A stretch of 24,855 bases of DNA from DAIRVC01 sp036803025 (GCA_036803025.1 DAIRVC010000021.1:1-24855); one strand, 5' to 3'. Positions 7,367 through 15,154 are shown, numbered from the stretch's first letter. The notes: generated from the sequence alone by a model not told the origin. Program-made: numbers and translations.

Positions 7367-8026
7367 ATGTACCTCGAAGCGGCTGTGTGGGTCGCGTTGA
7401 GCGTGTTCGCCCCGGCGGCAGCCGCCCTCGCCTGGCCGCGCCTGGCCGGCCGCCTGGGACGTTGGGCTCCGATGGTGTCTGCCGCCGGCCCGTGGGTCCA
7501 CGGGCTGGCACCCGGATATCTGGCCCTGCTGAGCGGAGCAGTCCTGGGACGCGACTACGGGCTGTATGGACAGGGCTGGGCCGAATGGCTGGCTGGGGTG
7601 ACGGTTTGTGCCGGCGTCCTGATCGGCGGGGGCTGGCTGCTGAGCCGAGCCCCGTTGCCGCCGACGGCGGTCCTTCCGGCGCCGGCCGAGGCCGTGCGGC
7701 AGGAGGTCCGTTGGGGGTTGTACCGGGCGGCCGGGGCGCTGTGGACCGGTGCCGCGGCGAGCGCTGTCGCCGTCGGGCTTGGCCTGGCGCTGCTTGAATG
7801 GGGATTGGTGAGTCGGATATGGGCCGGCCGACCCTGGCGGAATGCGGCTGCCTGGGTCGCCGTCGTCCGCCTCGGCCTGAGCAGTATGCTGTTCCTCTCG
7901 ACGGGCAACTTCTGGCTGACGGTTGCGACGCAGATCGGCCTGCTGCTCTTCGCAATGAAGCAAGGCAGACGCCCGGCTGCGCCGGGCCCGACGGATGAGC
8001 CGGATGCCCAGAAGGAGGCGGTCTAG
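7367..8026 (+). CDS. Hypothetical multi-pass membrane protein
   Basis: I do not recognise this 219-residue protein. It has about five hydrophobic segments (near 5-22, 45-60, 75-92, 120-142 and 157-200) and a short basic, polar C-terminal tail. A TACAAT hexamer (7353-7358) sits 8 nt before the ATG with no clear Shine-Dalgarno, so the message may be leaderless. No matching -35 was found. The TAG stop shares one base with the GTG start of the next gene, and the last codons contain that gene's GGAGG. The two probably form one operon and perhaps one complex. Confidence 0.65.
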   Translation: MYLEAAVWVALSVFAPAAAALAWPRLAGRLGRWAPMVSAAGPWVHGLAPGYLALLSGAVLGRDYGLYGQGWAEWLAGVTVCAGVLIGGGWLLSRAPLPPTAVLPAPAEAVRQEVRWGLYRAAGALWTGAAASAVAVGLGLALLEWGLVSRIWAGRPWRNAAAWVAVVRLGLSSMLFLSTGNFWLTVATQIGLLLFAMKQGRRPAAPGPTDEPDAQKEAV

Positions 8027-8553
8027 TGCCCGCCTTTCCCGATGGGCTGCGGTCGATGGAGCGCGCGGCCTGGGCACTGGCCGGGCTGTTGTGGTTCTTC
8101 TGGCTTGGGGCGGAGGATGGCTCCGCGGACGGCCCATTGCTCGTCGCCGCAGCGGCATGCCTGGCCCTGGGTCTGACGCTGCTGAGGCGCTGGCGATCGC
8201 GCCGCGGGGGCGCGGACATTGGCGCGGCTGTCGCCTACGGCCTGTTCGGACGCCGGCTGGATCCCCGTGCGGTCTGGCTGGCCCAGTCCAGCGTGTGCGG
8301 CTTTGGATCGGGGTTGGCTGTGGGTCCACTGGCGGCGCTGTTGATGCTGGTGAAGGTCTCGCTGCACGGCCACCCGGCCCCGGACTTCAGCGGCGGCGAG
8401 ATTGCCGGCGTGCTGATGCGCACGCCGGCCTGGGCGTTGGCCGGGCTGTGTCTGGGTGCGTCGCTGGGTCTGGCGACAGTGGCTTGGATCGGGCGTGCGG
8501 GGTCTGGGGTGTGGGGCGAGAGGGTACAATCGCCCCCAGGTGAGGAGAGGTAG
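8026..8553 (+). CDS. Hypothetical membrane protein
   Basis: The 175-residue protein has an unrecognised family. It has about four membrane segments (near 14-28, 38-52, 88-110 and 133-155) with an Arg-rich loop (53-62, RRWRSRRGG). The GTG start at 8026 is supported by GGAGG at 8014-8018 and the 1-nt overlap with the preceding stop. Together with the gene before it and the zinc-ribbon gene after it, it forms a compact cluster next to trxB. A shared job is possible but nothing in the sequence names it. Confidence 0.65.
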   Translation: MPAFPDGLRSMERAAWALAGLLWFFWLGAEDGSADGPLLVAAAACLALGLTLLRRWRSRRGGADIGAAVAYGLFGRRLDPRAVWLAQSSVCGFGSGLAVGPLAALLMLVKVSLHGHPAPDFSGGEIAGVLMRTPAWALAGLCLGASLGLATVAWIGRAGSGVWGERVQSPPGEER

Positions 8554-8555
8554 CC

Positions 8556-8789
8556 ATGGCTGAAGGGGAAGTGCGGTTGAGCCTGTGTCCGCGTTGTCTT
8601 CTCCCGGGGGAGGAGCCGGGCGCGTGCCCGCAGTGCGGGACGCAGCGCCTGACCTGCCGCCCGGGTGATCCGGACGACCCGTGCCGCAAGCCGCTGATTG
8701 ACGCAGCCGGCCGGGTGCGGACGCGCGCGCCGTTGTGGTGGCTGCGATTCACTGTCGGCCGGCTGACCGAGTACCTGGAGCGGGGTTGA
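8556..8789 (+). CDS. Small zinc-ribbon-like protein
   Basis: The 77-residue protein has CPRC (Cys11, Cys14) and CPQC (Cys24, Cys27), the two knuckles of a rubredoxin-like or zinc-ribbon fold. Two further Cys (34 and 43) could bind metal or form a disulfide. The C-terminal third is basic and aromatic (WWLRF). A GAGGAGAGG stretch just upstream of ATG 8556 is a good ribosome site, and the gene begins 2 nt after the preceding stop. The function is unknown. The next gene is thioredoxin reductase, so a redox or metal link is possible but unproven. Confidence 0.7.
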   Translation: MAEGEVRLSLCPRCLLPGEEPGACPQCGTQRLTCRPGDPDDPCRKPLIDAAGRVRTRAPLWWLRFTVGRLTEYLERG

Positions 8790-8812
8790 CCCGCGGCGAT
8801 AGAGGAGCGACC

Positions 8813-9736
8813 ATGCAGCAAGCCAAGCTCGTGATCCTGGGAACGGGGCCGGCTGGTCTGACCGCGGCGCTGTACGCGGCGCGCGCCAACCTGTCGCCGC
8901 TGGTGATCTCCGGCAACCAGCTCGGCGGCCAGGTCTCGATCACCTATGAGGTCGAGAACTATCCCGGCTTCCCCGAGGGCACCACCGGCCCGGAACTCGT
9001 CGAGCGGATGCAGAAGCAGGCTGAGCGGTTCGGCGCCCAGGTGATCGTCGACGAAGTGACCGAGGTTGACTTCCGCAAGGGCACTCCGTTCAGGCTTAAG
9101 ACGCACGGGGACGAATTCGAGGCACAGGCCGTGGTGGTGGCCACCGGCGCCTCGCCCAACCGTCTGGGCGTACCCGGCGAGGACGGCCTGATCGGGCGGG
9201 GGGTCTCGTTCTGCGCCACATGCGACGGCTTCTTCTTCCGCGGCAAAGACGTCGTCGTCGTCGGCGGCGGCGATAGCGCCCTGGAGGAGGGGTTGTTCCT
9301 GACACGCTTCGCCAACCACGTGAAGGTGATCCACCGCCGGGACAGCCTGCGCGCCGGCGAGGCCCTCAAGCGGCGGGCGCAGGCGAACGAGAAGATGAGT
9401 TTCATTTGGGACACCGTCGTCGAGGAGATCCGCGGCAACGGCAAGGTCGAGGGGGTGCGTCTGCGCAACCTGAAGACCGAGGCCGTGACCAATCTGGCCA
9501 CGGACGGTGTGTTCATCTTCATCGGCCACTACCCCAACTCGGATCTGTTCGCCGGCCAGCTGGCGATGGATGAGCGGGGCTACCTGGTGGCAGATAAGCG
9601 CATGATGACCAGCGTCGAGGGGGTCTTCGCGGCAGGTGAGATCCAGGATCCGGTGTATCGGCAGGTGGCCACCTCGGTCGGGCAGGGGGCCGCGGCGGGG
9701 ATGATGGCGGAGCGCTGGCTCGAAGAACGGTCGTAA
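8813..9736 (+). CDS. trxB: Thioredoxin reductase
   Basis: This 307-residue FAD/NADPH-dependent flavoenzyme reduces thioredoxin in the cytoplasm. The N-terminal FAD motif is GTGPAGLTAAL (10-20). The redox-active disulfide is Cys134-A-T-Cys137 in SFCATCDG. The NADPH-binding GGGDSALEEGLFL (151-163) is followed by HRRDSLRA, whose two Arg favour NADPH. The second FAD motif reads FAAGEIQDPVYRQV (272-285), with Glu where most family members have Asp. ATG 8813 is chosen over an in-frame upstream codon because GAGGAG lies 5 nt before it. No thioredoxin gene is adjacent. The nearest candidate partner in the window is the glutaredoxin domain at 5156-5431. Confidence 0.95.
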   Translation: MQQAKLVILGTGPAGLTAALYAARANLSPLVISGNQLGGQVSITYEVENYPGFPEGTTGPELVERMQKQAERFGAQVIVDEVTEVDFRKGTPFRLKTHGDEFEAQAVVVATGASPNRLGVPGEDGLIGRGVSFCATCDGFFFRGKDVVVVGGGDSALEEGLFLTRFANHVKVIHRRDSLRAGEALKRRAQANEKMSFIWDTVVEEIRGNGKVEGVRLRNLKTEAVTNLATDGVFIFIGHYPNSDLFAGQLAMDERGYLVADKRMMTSVEGVFAAGEIQDPVYRQVATSVGQGAAAGMMAERWLEERS

Positions 9737-9740
9737 CCGT

Positions 9741-10517
9741 ATGCCCACATCCGGGGGGATAACCTACAGCGATCACAGCGGCGGAGCCCAGGCAGCGGGG
9801 CGTCCGCCGCTGGTCCTGATCCACGGCGCCGGCGGAAACCGGCTCTTCTGGCCCCCGGGCCTGCGGCGCCTGGAGGGTGTGCGCGTCTGCGCCGTGGACC
9901 TGCCCGGGCACGGCCAGTCGGCCGGCCAGGGCCGCTCGACCATTGAGGGCTACGCAGCGGCGGTGATCGAGTGGATGGACGCGGCCGGATTGCGCACGGC
10001 GATCCTGGCCGGCCACTCGATGGGGGGGGCGGTCGCGCTGCAGCTGGGCCTGCTCTACCCGGAGCGCACGGCCGCCTTGGTCCTGGTGGGCAGCAGCGGC
10101 CGATTGCGGGTACACCCGGCCATGCTCGAACTGGCTGAACAGCCCGGGACGCACCGCCAGGCCGTGGATCTGATGGTGGAGTGGTGCTTCTCCCCCAGTA
10201 CAGCGCCGCGGCTGCTCGAACTGGCGCGCGAGCGCATGGCCGCGGCCTCCGCCGGGGTGCTGTTCGCTGACCTGACAGCCTGCGATCATTTCGACGTGTT
10301 GAGCAGCCTGGGCGAGATACGGGCGCCGACGCTGGTCGTCTATGGCGACCAGGACCGCTTGACGCCGGAGAAGTACCAGCGCTCGCTGGCCGCGGCGCTC
10401 CCGTCGGCGGCGATCGAGCGGATCGAAGGCGCCGGCCACATGGTGATGATCGAGAAGCCTGGGGCTGTGCAGGCCGCGCTGGTGCGCTTCCTGGCCGACC
10501 ACTTCCCTTCCGCCTGA
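9741..10517 (+). CDS. Alpha/beta-hydrolase family protein
   Basis: The 258-residue protein has the complete catalytic set. The oxyanion motif is HGAGGNRLFW (28-37). The nucleophile is Ser93 in the elbow GHSMGG, the acid is Asp205 in YGDQDRLTP, and the base is His233 in GAGHMVMIEKP. No signal peptide is visible, so it is probably cytoplasmic. The substrate cannot be predicted; esters, lactones and C-C bonds are all used by this fold. It starts 4 nt after the trxB stop with no clear ribosome site of its own, which suggests translational coupling. Confidence 0.9.
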   Translation: MPTSGGITYSDHSGGAQAAGRPPLVLIHGAGGNRLFWPPGLRRLEGVRVCAVDLPGHGQSAGQGRSTIEGYAAAVIEWMDAAGLRTAILAGHSMGGAVALQLGLLYPERTAALVLVGSSGRLRVHPAMLELAEQPGTHRQAVDLMVEWCFSPSTAPRLLELARERMAAASAGVLFADLTACDHFDVLSSLGEIRAPTLVVYGDQDRLTPEKYQRSLAAALPSAAIERIEGAGHMVMIEKPGAVQAALVRFLADHFPSA

Positions 10518-10567
10518 GGCCCGGAAGAGGAGCGGCTGGGCGTCAAGCCGGCGTTGCCGCTCTCGCC

Positions 10568-10595
10568 TTGATGTCCCCCAGAACGAGATTATACT
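10568..10595 (+). promoter_or_regulatory. Sigma70 promoter for the MscS-family gene
   Basis: TTGATG (10568-10573) and TATACT (10590-10595) are 16 bp apart. The predicted start is near 10602, leaving a leader of about 24 nt that contains GGAG (10615-10618) before the GTG start. Confidence 0.65.
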
Positions 10596-10625
10596 TATCC
10601 GAATTCCCCCTCACGGAGCGCCACG

Positions 10626-12341
10626 GTGATTCACATCTGGCAGTGGAACTTCCCCCTTCCGGCGTTTCTGTCGTTTCTGCCGGCGCCCCTCGGCTGGGCG
10701 CTGGCGACGCTTGCGGTATGGCTGGTGATCGCCGTGGCGCTGCAGCTGGTCGTCTTCCGCGTGATCCGCATACTGGTGCGGCGGACCGAATCGGATGTCG
10801 AGGACGTCATCCTCGATGTCAGCCGCCGGCCGTTGGTGGTCGTCATCCTGCTGTTCGGCCTGGTCGATTCCCTCAAGGCCTTGGCCCTGGAGAGGCAGCT
10901 GGACTGGATCGAGGTGGCCGGGCGCTGGCTGATGGCCTCGGTCATTGCGGTGCTGACCTACTGGGCCTGGCGACTGCTCAAGGACGTGGCCATCCACTAT
11001 GGCGAGCGCATCGCCCAGCGCTCCGAGACGCGCGTCGACGACGTGCTCCTGCCGATCGTGAACCAGTTCGCCCCGATCGTGCTCTTCATCATCGGCGGAT
11101 CCACCATCCTCCAGTACCTGGGCGTGCGGCTGGACGCACTTCTGGTCGCCATCGGCGGCGCGGCCTTCATCCTGGCCTTTGCGCTGCAGGACATCCTCTC
11201 CAACGTCTTCAGCGGCTTGTCGTTGCTGGTCGACACCCCGTTTCGCTACGGCGATCTGGTCAAGCTGGAGGACGGCACGATCTGTCAGGTGGTCAAGATC
11301 GGCGTGCGCGTCACGCAGCTGTTCGACATCGATACCCACGCCGTCATCTACATGCCCAACAGCAAGCTGGCCAATGAGCGCCTGATCAATCTGATGCAGC
11401 CCACCCCGGAGTTGATCTCCAGCCTGCGAATCGTGGTTGCCCGCGGCAGTGACGTCGAGCGCGTGCGCCGTATCCTGATCGACGCCCTGGACGGCCACCC
11501 CGACCTGTTGGGCGACATCCCGACCAAGCTTCAACGCCTGGGCGACTTCGCCGTCCTGTCGGAGGCCAAACGCGCCCACGGTCTCGAGCGACTGGACGCC
11601 GAACGGGCCGTAGACCAGCGGGTGATCGAGGCCGCCCAGGCACTGCGGGGTCTGGCCGCGCAGATCAGCAAGGCGGAGCAGAACGGGATCAGCAAGGCGG
11701 AGCAGCGTTCGATCCTGGAACTCTTCGAGCCGCTGGCGCAGCGTCTGGGTGCGGTGCCGGGGGTGCAGAAGCGTCTGGATGGCTATCGAGGCAGCCTGGA
11801 CAGCTTCGTGCAGACCTGCCTGGCCGATATCGACCCCGACACCCTGGCCGCCCGGGCGCGCCGGTGGATCGAGATCTGGTCACGCGACCCCGACATTGTC
11901 CCGGGCGAAGATGATGACCGGCTCAAGCAGCAATGGTCGTCCCGGATCATCTCGCTCTGGCGGCGCATCGACGAGACGCGCCGGCGTATCGAGCGGCTCG
12001 ACGGGCTGGAGCAGCGGCTGGACGATGCTGTGCTGCGCCTTGCCAGCTGGCTGGTGCGCGACTTCAAGCAACCCATGCCGGTCTGGAAGGGGTCCGGGGC
12101 GGCATTCAAAGGCTTCGAGGACGGCGGGTTGGTGTTCAGCCTGTTCTTCTTCGTCGACAACATCGAGTTGGAGCATTTCTGGCGGCAGGTGCGTGTCGAG
12201 GGGGAACTGCGGCGTGAGATTGCCCGGCGGCTGCGCCAGGAAGGCATCGAGTTCGCCAGCTCCCGGCTCGAGGTGGCCTTCCTGAACGGCGGCATGGCCC
12301 CGGCCGGTCTGCCCGGGCCGGCGCTCGAGCTGAACCGCTAG
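10626..12341 (+). CDS. MscS-family mechanosensitive channel with a large helical insertion
   Basis: The protein has 571 residues, against about 286 for E. coli MscS. Four or five membrane helices (about 22-195) end in a pore helix, GGAAFILAFALQDILSNVFSG (177-197). The beta domain with VDTPFRYGD and YMPNSKLANERLIN (242-255) follows. The C-terminal alpha/beta domain is split. Its first half is SLRIVVARGSDVERVRRIL and its last half is FSLFFFVDNIELEHFWRQV (504-522). Between them, about residues 298-495, lies a charged, mostly helical insertion with likely coiled coil and a short internal duplication. The channel should release solutes on hypo-osmotic shock; the insertion may gate it or bind a partner. 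GTG 10626 has GGAG 7 nt upstream. Confidence 0.87.
   Translation: MIHIWQWNFPLPAFLSFLPAPLGWALATLAVWLVIAVALQLVVFRVIRILVRRTESDVEDVILDVSRRPLVVVILLFGLVDSLKALALERQLDWIEVAGRWLMASVIAVLTYWAWRLLKDVAIHYGERIAQRSETRVDDVLLPIVNQFAPIVLFIIGGSTILQYLGVRLDALLVAIGGAAFILAFALQDILSNVFSGLSLLVDTPFRYGDLVKLEDGTICQVVKIGVRVTQLFDIDTHAVIYMPNSKLANERLINLMQPTPELISSLRIVVARGSDVERVRRILIDALDGHPDLLGDIPTKLQRLGDFAVLSEAKRAHGLERLDAERAVDQRVIEAAQALRGLAAQISKAEQNGISKAEQRSILELFEPLAQRLGAVPGVQKRLDGYRGSLDSFVQTCLADIDPDTLAARARRWIEIWSRDPDIVPGEDDDRLKQQWSSRIISLWRRIDETRRRIERLDGLEQRLDDAVLRLASWLVRDFKQPMPVWKGSGAAFKGFEDGGLVFSLFFFVDNIELEHFWRQVRVEGELRREIARRLRQEGIEFASSRLEVAFLNGGMAPAGLPGPALELNR
11664..11705 (+). repeat. Exact 18-bp direct repeat inside the MscS insertion
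   Basis: ATCAGCAAGGCGGAGCAG occurs at 11664-11681 and again at 11688-11705, a 24-bp period. It encodes ISKAEQNG followed by ISKAEQRS, an eight-residue duplication in a predicted helix. Identity at the DNA level points to a recent in-frame duplication. Confidence 0.9.
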
Positions 12342-12370
12342 CTGTCCAGTGGGCGGGGACTGACGGCCCC

Positions 12371-13006
12371 TCAGGCCGGAGCAGGGGGAAGTCCGAGCCG
12401 GGCGCGCAGGGTAGGGAGCAGGGCTTGCACGGCCCGGGCGCGGTGGCTGAGCCGATTCTTCTCTGCCGGGCTGAGTTCGGCCATGGTCTGGTTTCCCCCC
12501 TGAAGCAGGAAGATGGCATCGTAGCCAAAGCCGCCCAAGCCGCGCTCGTGGGGCACGATCTCCCCCGGGCAGGTGCCTTCGGCCACATCCGGGCGCCCGT
12601 CCGTGCCTGCCAGGGCCACTGCGCAGCGGAAGCGCGCCGTCCACGGCCGGGGATGCGGTTGGAGCAGGAGCAGAAGAAGCCGGCGCCTGTCGGCGTCGGA
12701 GCCGGCTGCGCCGGGCAGGCGTCCGGCATGGTCATCCAGCAGGCGGTGCGAGCGCAGGCCGGGGGCGCCGGCCAGGGCGTCGACCTCCAGGCCGGTATCG
12801 TCAGCCAAGGTCCAAAGCCCGGACGCGGCGGCGAAGGCCGTCGCTTTGAGGCGGGCGTTGGCGGCGTAGTCGGCGCCCTGCTCGTCGATCTCCAGACTCA
12901 GCCCGAGGTCGGCGGGGCCCAGGAGCGTCAACGGGAGCCCAGACAGAAGGGCCTGCATCTCCTGTCGCTTTCCGGGGTTATTCGTTGCGACCAATAGCGT
13001 CGTCAT
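12371..13006 (-). CDS. rdgB: RdgB/HAM1-family non-canonical purine NTP pyrophosphatase
   Basis: The 211-residue enzyme hydrolyses dITP, XTP and ITP to monophosphates, keeping deaminated purines out of nucleic acid. Family motifs are TNNPGKRQE (8-16, phosphate binding), ADDTGLEVDAL (68-78, catalytic acid and metal), GGFGYDAIF, and LSPAEKNRLSHRARA near the C-terminus. The usual YSARYAG segment is altered: it reads GLRSHRLLDD and is followed by about ten extra residues, so base recognition may differ. The gene runs against the MscS gene. The 29-bp gap between them shows only a weak GGGG/CCCC inverted repeat. No clear promoter was seen in the gap shared with the DUF177 gene. Confidence 0.9.
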   Translation of the reverse strand: MTTLLVATNNPGKRQEMQALLSGLPLTLLGPADLGLSLEIDEQGADYAANARLKATAFAAASGLWTLADDTGLEVDALAGAPGLRSHRLLDDHAGRLPGAAGSDADRRRLLLLLLQPHPRPWTARFRCAVALAGTDGRPDVAEGTCPGEIVPHERGLGGFGYDAIFLLQGGNQTMAELSPAEKNRLSHRARAVQALLPTLRARLGLPPAPA

Positions 13007-13136
13007 TGCCCTGAGAGCTTTGACTACTCGAACAGTACTCTTGTCCCATCTATGGATGACCCGGTGACAAGGTCTAGCATATGTGGCGTTCCAACCGCCG
13101 CGCCGCGTAGATTATGTCGTTAGAAAACCCGACTCC

Positions 13137-13165
13137 TTGACGCTCGATTCTATCTATGTTATAAT
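13137..13165 (+). promoter_or_regulatory. Consensus sigma70 promoter for the DUF177-sigma factor operon
   Basis: TTGACG (13137-13142) and TATAAT (13160-13165) are exactly 17 bp apart, one of the strongest promoters in the window. Transcription should start near 13172. The rest of the 13007-13136 gap shows nothing recognisable. Confidence 0.85.
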
Positions 13166-13204
13166 CCGCTCGATTTTCTGGAAACCCGATTGCCAGGCGG
13201 CGGT

Positions 13205-13723
13205 TTGAGCACCAGTCAACGTCATCCGTTGCGGCTGAACGTTGGTTTCCTGCTTCACCAGGGCGTCGGGACCAGCCGCGACTTCGAGTTTGATCATCAG
13301 GCCGTCCAGGTCGGGCCGGATGTGCGTGTGACCCGCCTGGCAGGCAGGGTCCGCCTCTCACGCACAGCCCAGGGATTATACGCGCACGGTCGGCTGACCG
13401 CCGACACCCGCAGCGAGTGCGTCCGCTGCTTGAGCGAGATCGACTTGCCCTTGCGGGTCGAGGTCAACGATTTGTTCGTCTACCCAGCCAGTCAGGCAAC
13501 CGACCCCAACCTGACGATCCCGGAAACCGGGATCCTCGATTTGAGCCCGGTGGTGCGTGAGTACCTCCTGCTGGCCGTTCCGCTGCAGCCGTTGTGCCGG
13601 CCTGACTGCCAGGGCCTGTGTCCCGAGTGCGGCAACAACCGCAATGAGACCGCCTGTGACCACACGTCCGCCGAGGTCGATCCGCGCCTGGCGGCCTTGA
13701 GGTCCCTCCTCCCGGACGCCTGA
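13205..13723 (+). CDS. DUF177 / YceD-family protein
   Basis: The 172-residue protein belongs to the YceD (DUF177) family, linked to ribosome or rRNA metabolism and usually encoded just before rpmF. It has CVRC (Cys72, Cys75) followed by LPLRVEVNDLFV. The C-terminal half is VREYLLLAVPLQPLC..C...CPECG (Cys131, 135, 139, 142), ending VDPRLAALRSLL. The Cys set suggests a zinc site. TTG 13205 is preferred because AGGCGGCGG lies just upstream and the N-terminus then matches the family. An in-frame TTG at 13190 lacks a ribosome site. No rpmF follows; the next gene is a sigma factor 75 bp downstream. Confidence 0.82.
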   Translation: MSTSQRHPLRLNVGFLLHQGVGTSRDFEFDHQAVQVGPDVRVTRLAGRVRLSRTAQGLYAHGRLTADTRSECVRCLSEIDLPLRVEVNDLFVYPASQATDPNLTIPETGILDLSPVVREYLLLAVPLQPLCRPDCQGLCPECGNNRNETACDHTSAEVDPRLAALRSLLPDA

Positions 13724-13798
13724 GTCCGGGACGCACGCTGACGACCGTTCGCATCCTGCATCGCGCAGCGTAGGCGTGATGCCGTCAGGAGCAGGTGG

Positions 13799-14974
13799 AT
13801 GAGCGTAACCAGGGATCGTTGGCAGCGACGGGAAGCCTTCGCCGCCCTGATCGAGAAGGGCGACTACCAGGGTTTCATCACGGCCGACGACATCGTCACC
13901 GTATTCCCCGAAGTCGAAGATGCCGAGGAACGGCTGGAGCGGCTGCGCGACTTCTTCCGCGGCGCCGGGATCGAGGTCTACGAGGACCCGGCCGAGATCC
14001 CCGCCCACCTGCGCCCCGAAGAGGAACCGGAAGAGACCGAGGAATTCGACCTGAGCGCCATCGCCAGCGACGACACGGTCGGCCTGTATTTGAAGGAGAT
14101 GGCCCGCGTCCCGCTCCTGACGACGCAGCAGGAGGTCGACCTGGCCACGCGCATCGAGCGCGGGCGCGCATCCGAGTCGCGCCTGGTGCGGCAGAACGGG
14201 AACAGCACGCCGCGCAAGCGCGCCGAGCTGGTGGCCTACATCCAGGACGGCCGCGCAGCCCGCGATCACTTGATCAAGGCCAATACCCGCCTGGTGGTCA
14301 GCATCGCCAAGAAGTACATGGGCCGCGGCGTGCCGTTCCTGGACCTGATCCAGGAGGGCAACCTGGGCCTGATGAAGGCGGTCGAGAAATTCGATTACCA
14401 GCGCGGCTTCCGCTTCAGCACCTATGCCACCTGGTGGATCCGCCAGACCATCACGCGGGCGATCGCCGACCAGGGCCGCACCATCCGCGTGCCGGTGCAT
14501 ATGTCCGACCGCATCCGCCGGTTGTACAAAGTGGCGCGCGAGCTCGAACAGGATATGGGCCGCAAGCCGTCGCCCGAGGAAATCGCCACGGTGATGGACG
14601 TCGATTCGCGCAAGGTGCAGTGGATGATGCGCGTGTCGTGGCGGCCGCTTTCGCTGGAATCGCCCGTGGGCGAGGAAGAGGACTCGGAGCTGGGGGCGTT
14701 CGTCGAGGATGAGACGACCCCGACTCCGACGCAGAGCGCCTACCAGAACCTCCTGCGGGACAAGATCGAGGAGGTCCTGGCCACCTTGAGCCCGCGCGAG
14801 GCGCGCATTCTGCGGCTGCGCTTCGGGCTGCACAACGGGCGCTCGTACACGCTGGAGGAGGTTGGGCAGAAGTTCGGCCTGACCCGAGAGCGGATCCGCC
14901 AGATTGAAGGCAAGGCCCTGCGCCGCCTGCGCCATCCCCGGCGGGCGCGCCAACTGCGCGACTACCTGAGCTGA
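13799..14974 (+). CDS. RpoD/SigA-type RNA polymerase sigma factor
   Basis: The 391-residue sigma70 protein is of group 1 or 2. Residues 8-60 resemble a shortened region 1.1 and are followed by an acidic stretch (72-84). Region 1.2 is DTVGLYLKEMARVPLLT (92-108). Region 2 includes ANTRLVVSIAKKYMGRG and RFSTYATWWIRQTITRAI (205-222), the -10 recognition and melting helix. Region 3 runs about 235-310 and region 4 about 325-390, with GLTRERIRQIEGKALRRLR as the -35-binding helix-turn-helix. It is probably the principal sigma factor, which fits the TTGACA/TATAAT promoters here, but a paralogue cannot be excluded. AGGAG (13787-13791) sits 7 nt before the ATG. It is probably co-transcribed with the DUF177 gene. 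Confidence 0.92.
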   Translation: MSVTRDRWQRREAFAALIEKGDYQGFITADDIVTVFPEVEDAEERLERLRDFFRGAGIEVYEDPAEIPAHLRPEEEPEETEEFDLSAIASDDTVGLYLKEMARVPLLTTQQEVDLATRIERGRASESRLVRQNGNSTPRKRAELVAYIQDGRAARDHLIKANTRLVVSIAKKYMGRGVPFLDLIQEGNLGLMKAVEKFDYQRGFRFSTYATWWIRQTITRAIADQGRTIRVPVHMSDRIRRLYKVARELEQDMGRKPSPEEIATVMDVDSRKVQWMMRVSWRPLSLESPVGEEEDSELGAFVEDETTPTPTQSAYQNLLRDKIEEVLATLSPREARILRLRFGLHNGRSYTLEEVGQKFGLTRERIRQIEGKALRRLRHPRRARQLRDYLS

Positions 14975-14991
14975 CCCAGGTTGCTCTCCAG

Positions 14992-15025
14992 GCGGGGGCG
15001 ATAAGCATCGCCCCCGCTTCTCGTT
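14992..15025 (+). terminator. Rho-independent terminator after the sigma factor gene
   Basis: GCGGGGGCGAT (14992-15002) pairs perfectly with ATCGCCCCCGC (15007-15017) around the 4-nt loop AAGC. The tail is TTCTCGTT. It ends the DUF177-sigma factor transcript and isolates the next operon. Confidence 0.88.
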
Positions 15026-15124
15026 CCCCCCAGTTGCTGGGCAATCCTATTGTTCGGCCCCGTACCCCTGGCGGTTGCCGCGCCGGCCCGCCACCTATGG
15101 GAGGGCGACTTCGAGTCCTGCCTC

Positions 15125-15154
15125 TTGACATTGGTAGAACACCTGTTCTATACT
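15125..15154 (+). promoter_or_regulatory. Sigma70 promoter for the membrane protein-transglycosylase operon
   Basis: A perfect TTGACA (15125-15130) and TATACT (15149-15154) are 18 bp apart. Transcription should begin near 15161, with GGGAGGGTG (15179-15187) as ribosome site before ATG 15189. Such a strong promoter needs a repressor if it is not constitutive; see the operator inside its spacer. Confidence 0.85.
15135..15150. promoter_or_regulatory. LexA-like (SOS box) palindrome in the promoter spacer
   Basis: TAGAACACCTGTTCTA is a 16-bp inverted repeat, symmetric except for the central CC. Its core GAAC-N4-GTTC matches the LexA/DinR box of Bacillus and Actinobacteria. It fills the spacer and covers the first two bases of the -10, an ideal position to block polymerase. 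LexA as the repressor is an inference. Confidence 0.65.

Noticed and set aside
8525..8530. TACAAT as a promoter for the zinc-ribbon gene and trxB
   Set aside because: No acceptable -35 lies at the right distance and it is inside the preceding coding region, so it is not reported as a feature.
12342..12370. Terminator between the converging MscS and rdgB genes
   Set aside because: Only a 4-bp GGGG/CCCC stem without a T-run is present.
13376..14953. A 525-residue open frame on the - strand opposite the sigma factor
   Set aside because: It shadows the sigma factor and part of the DUF177 gene, has no recognisable motif and no ribosome site.
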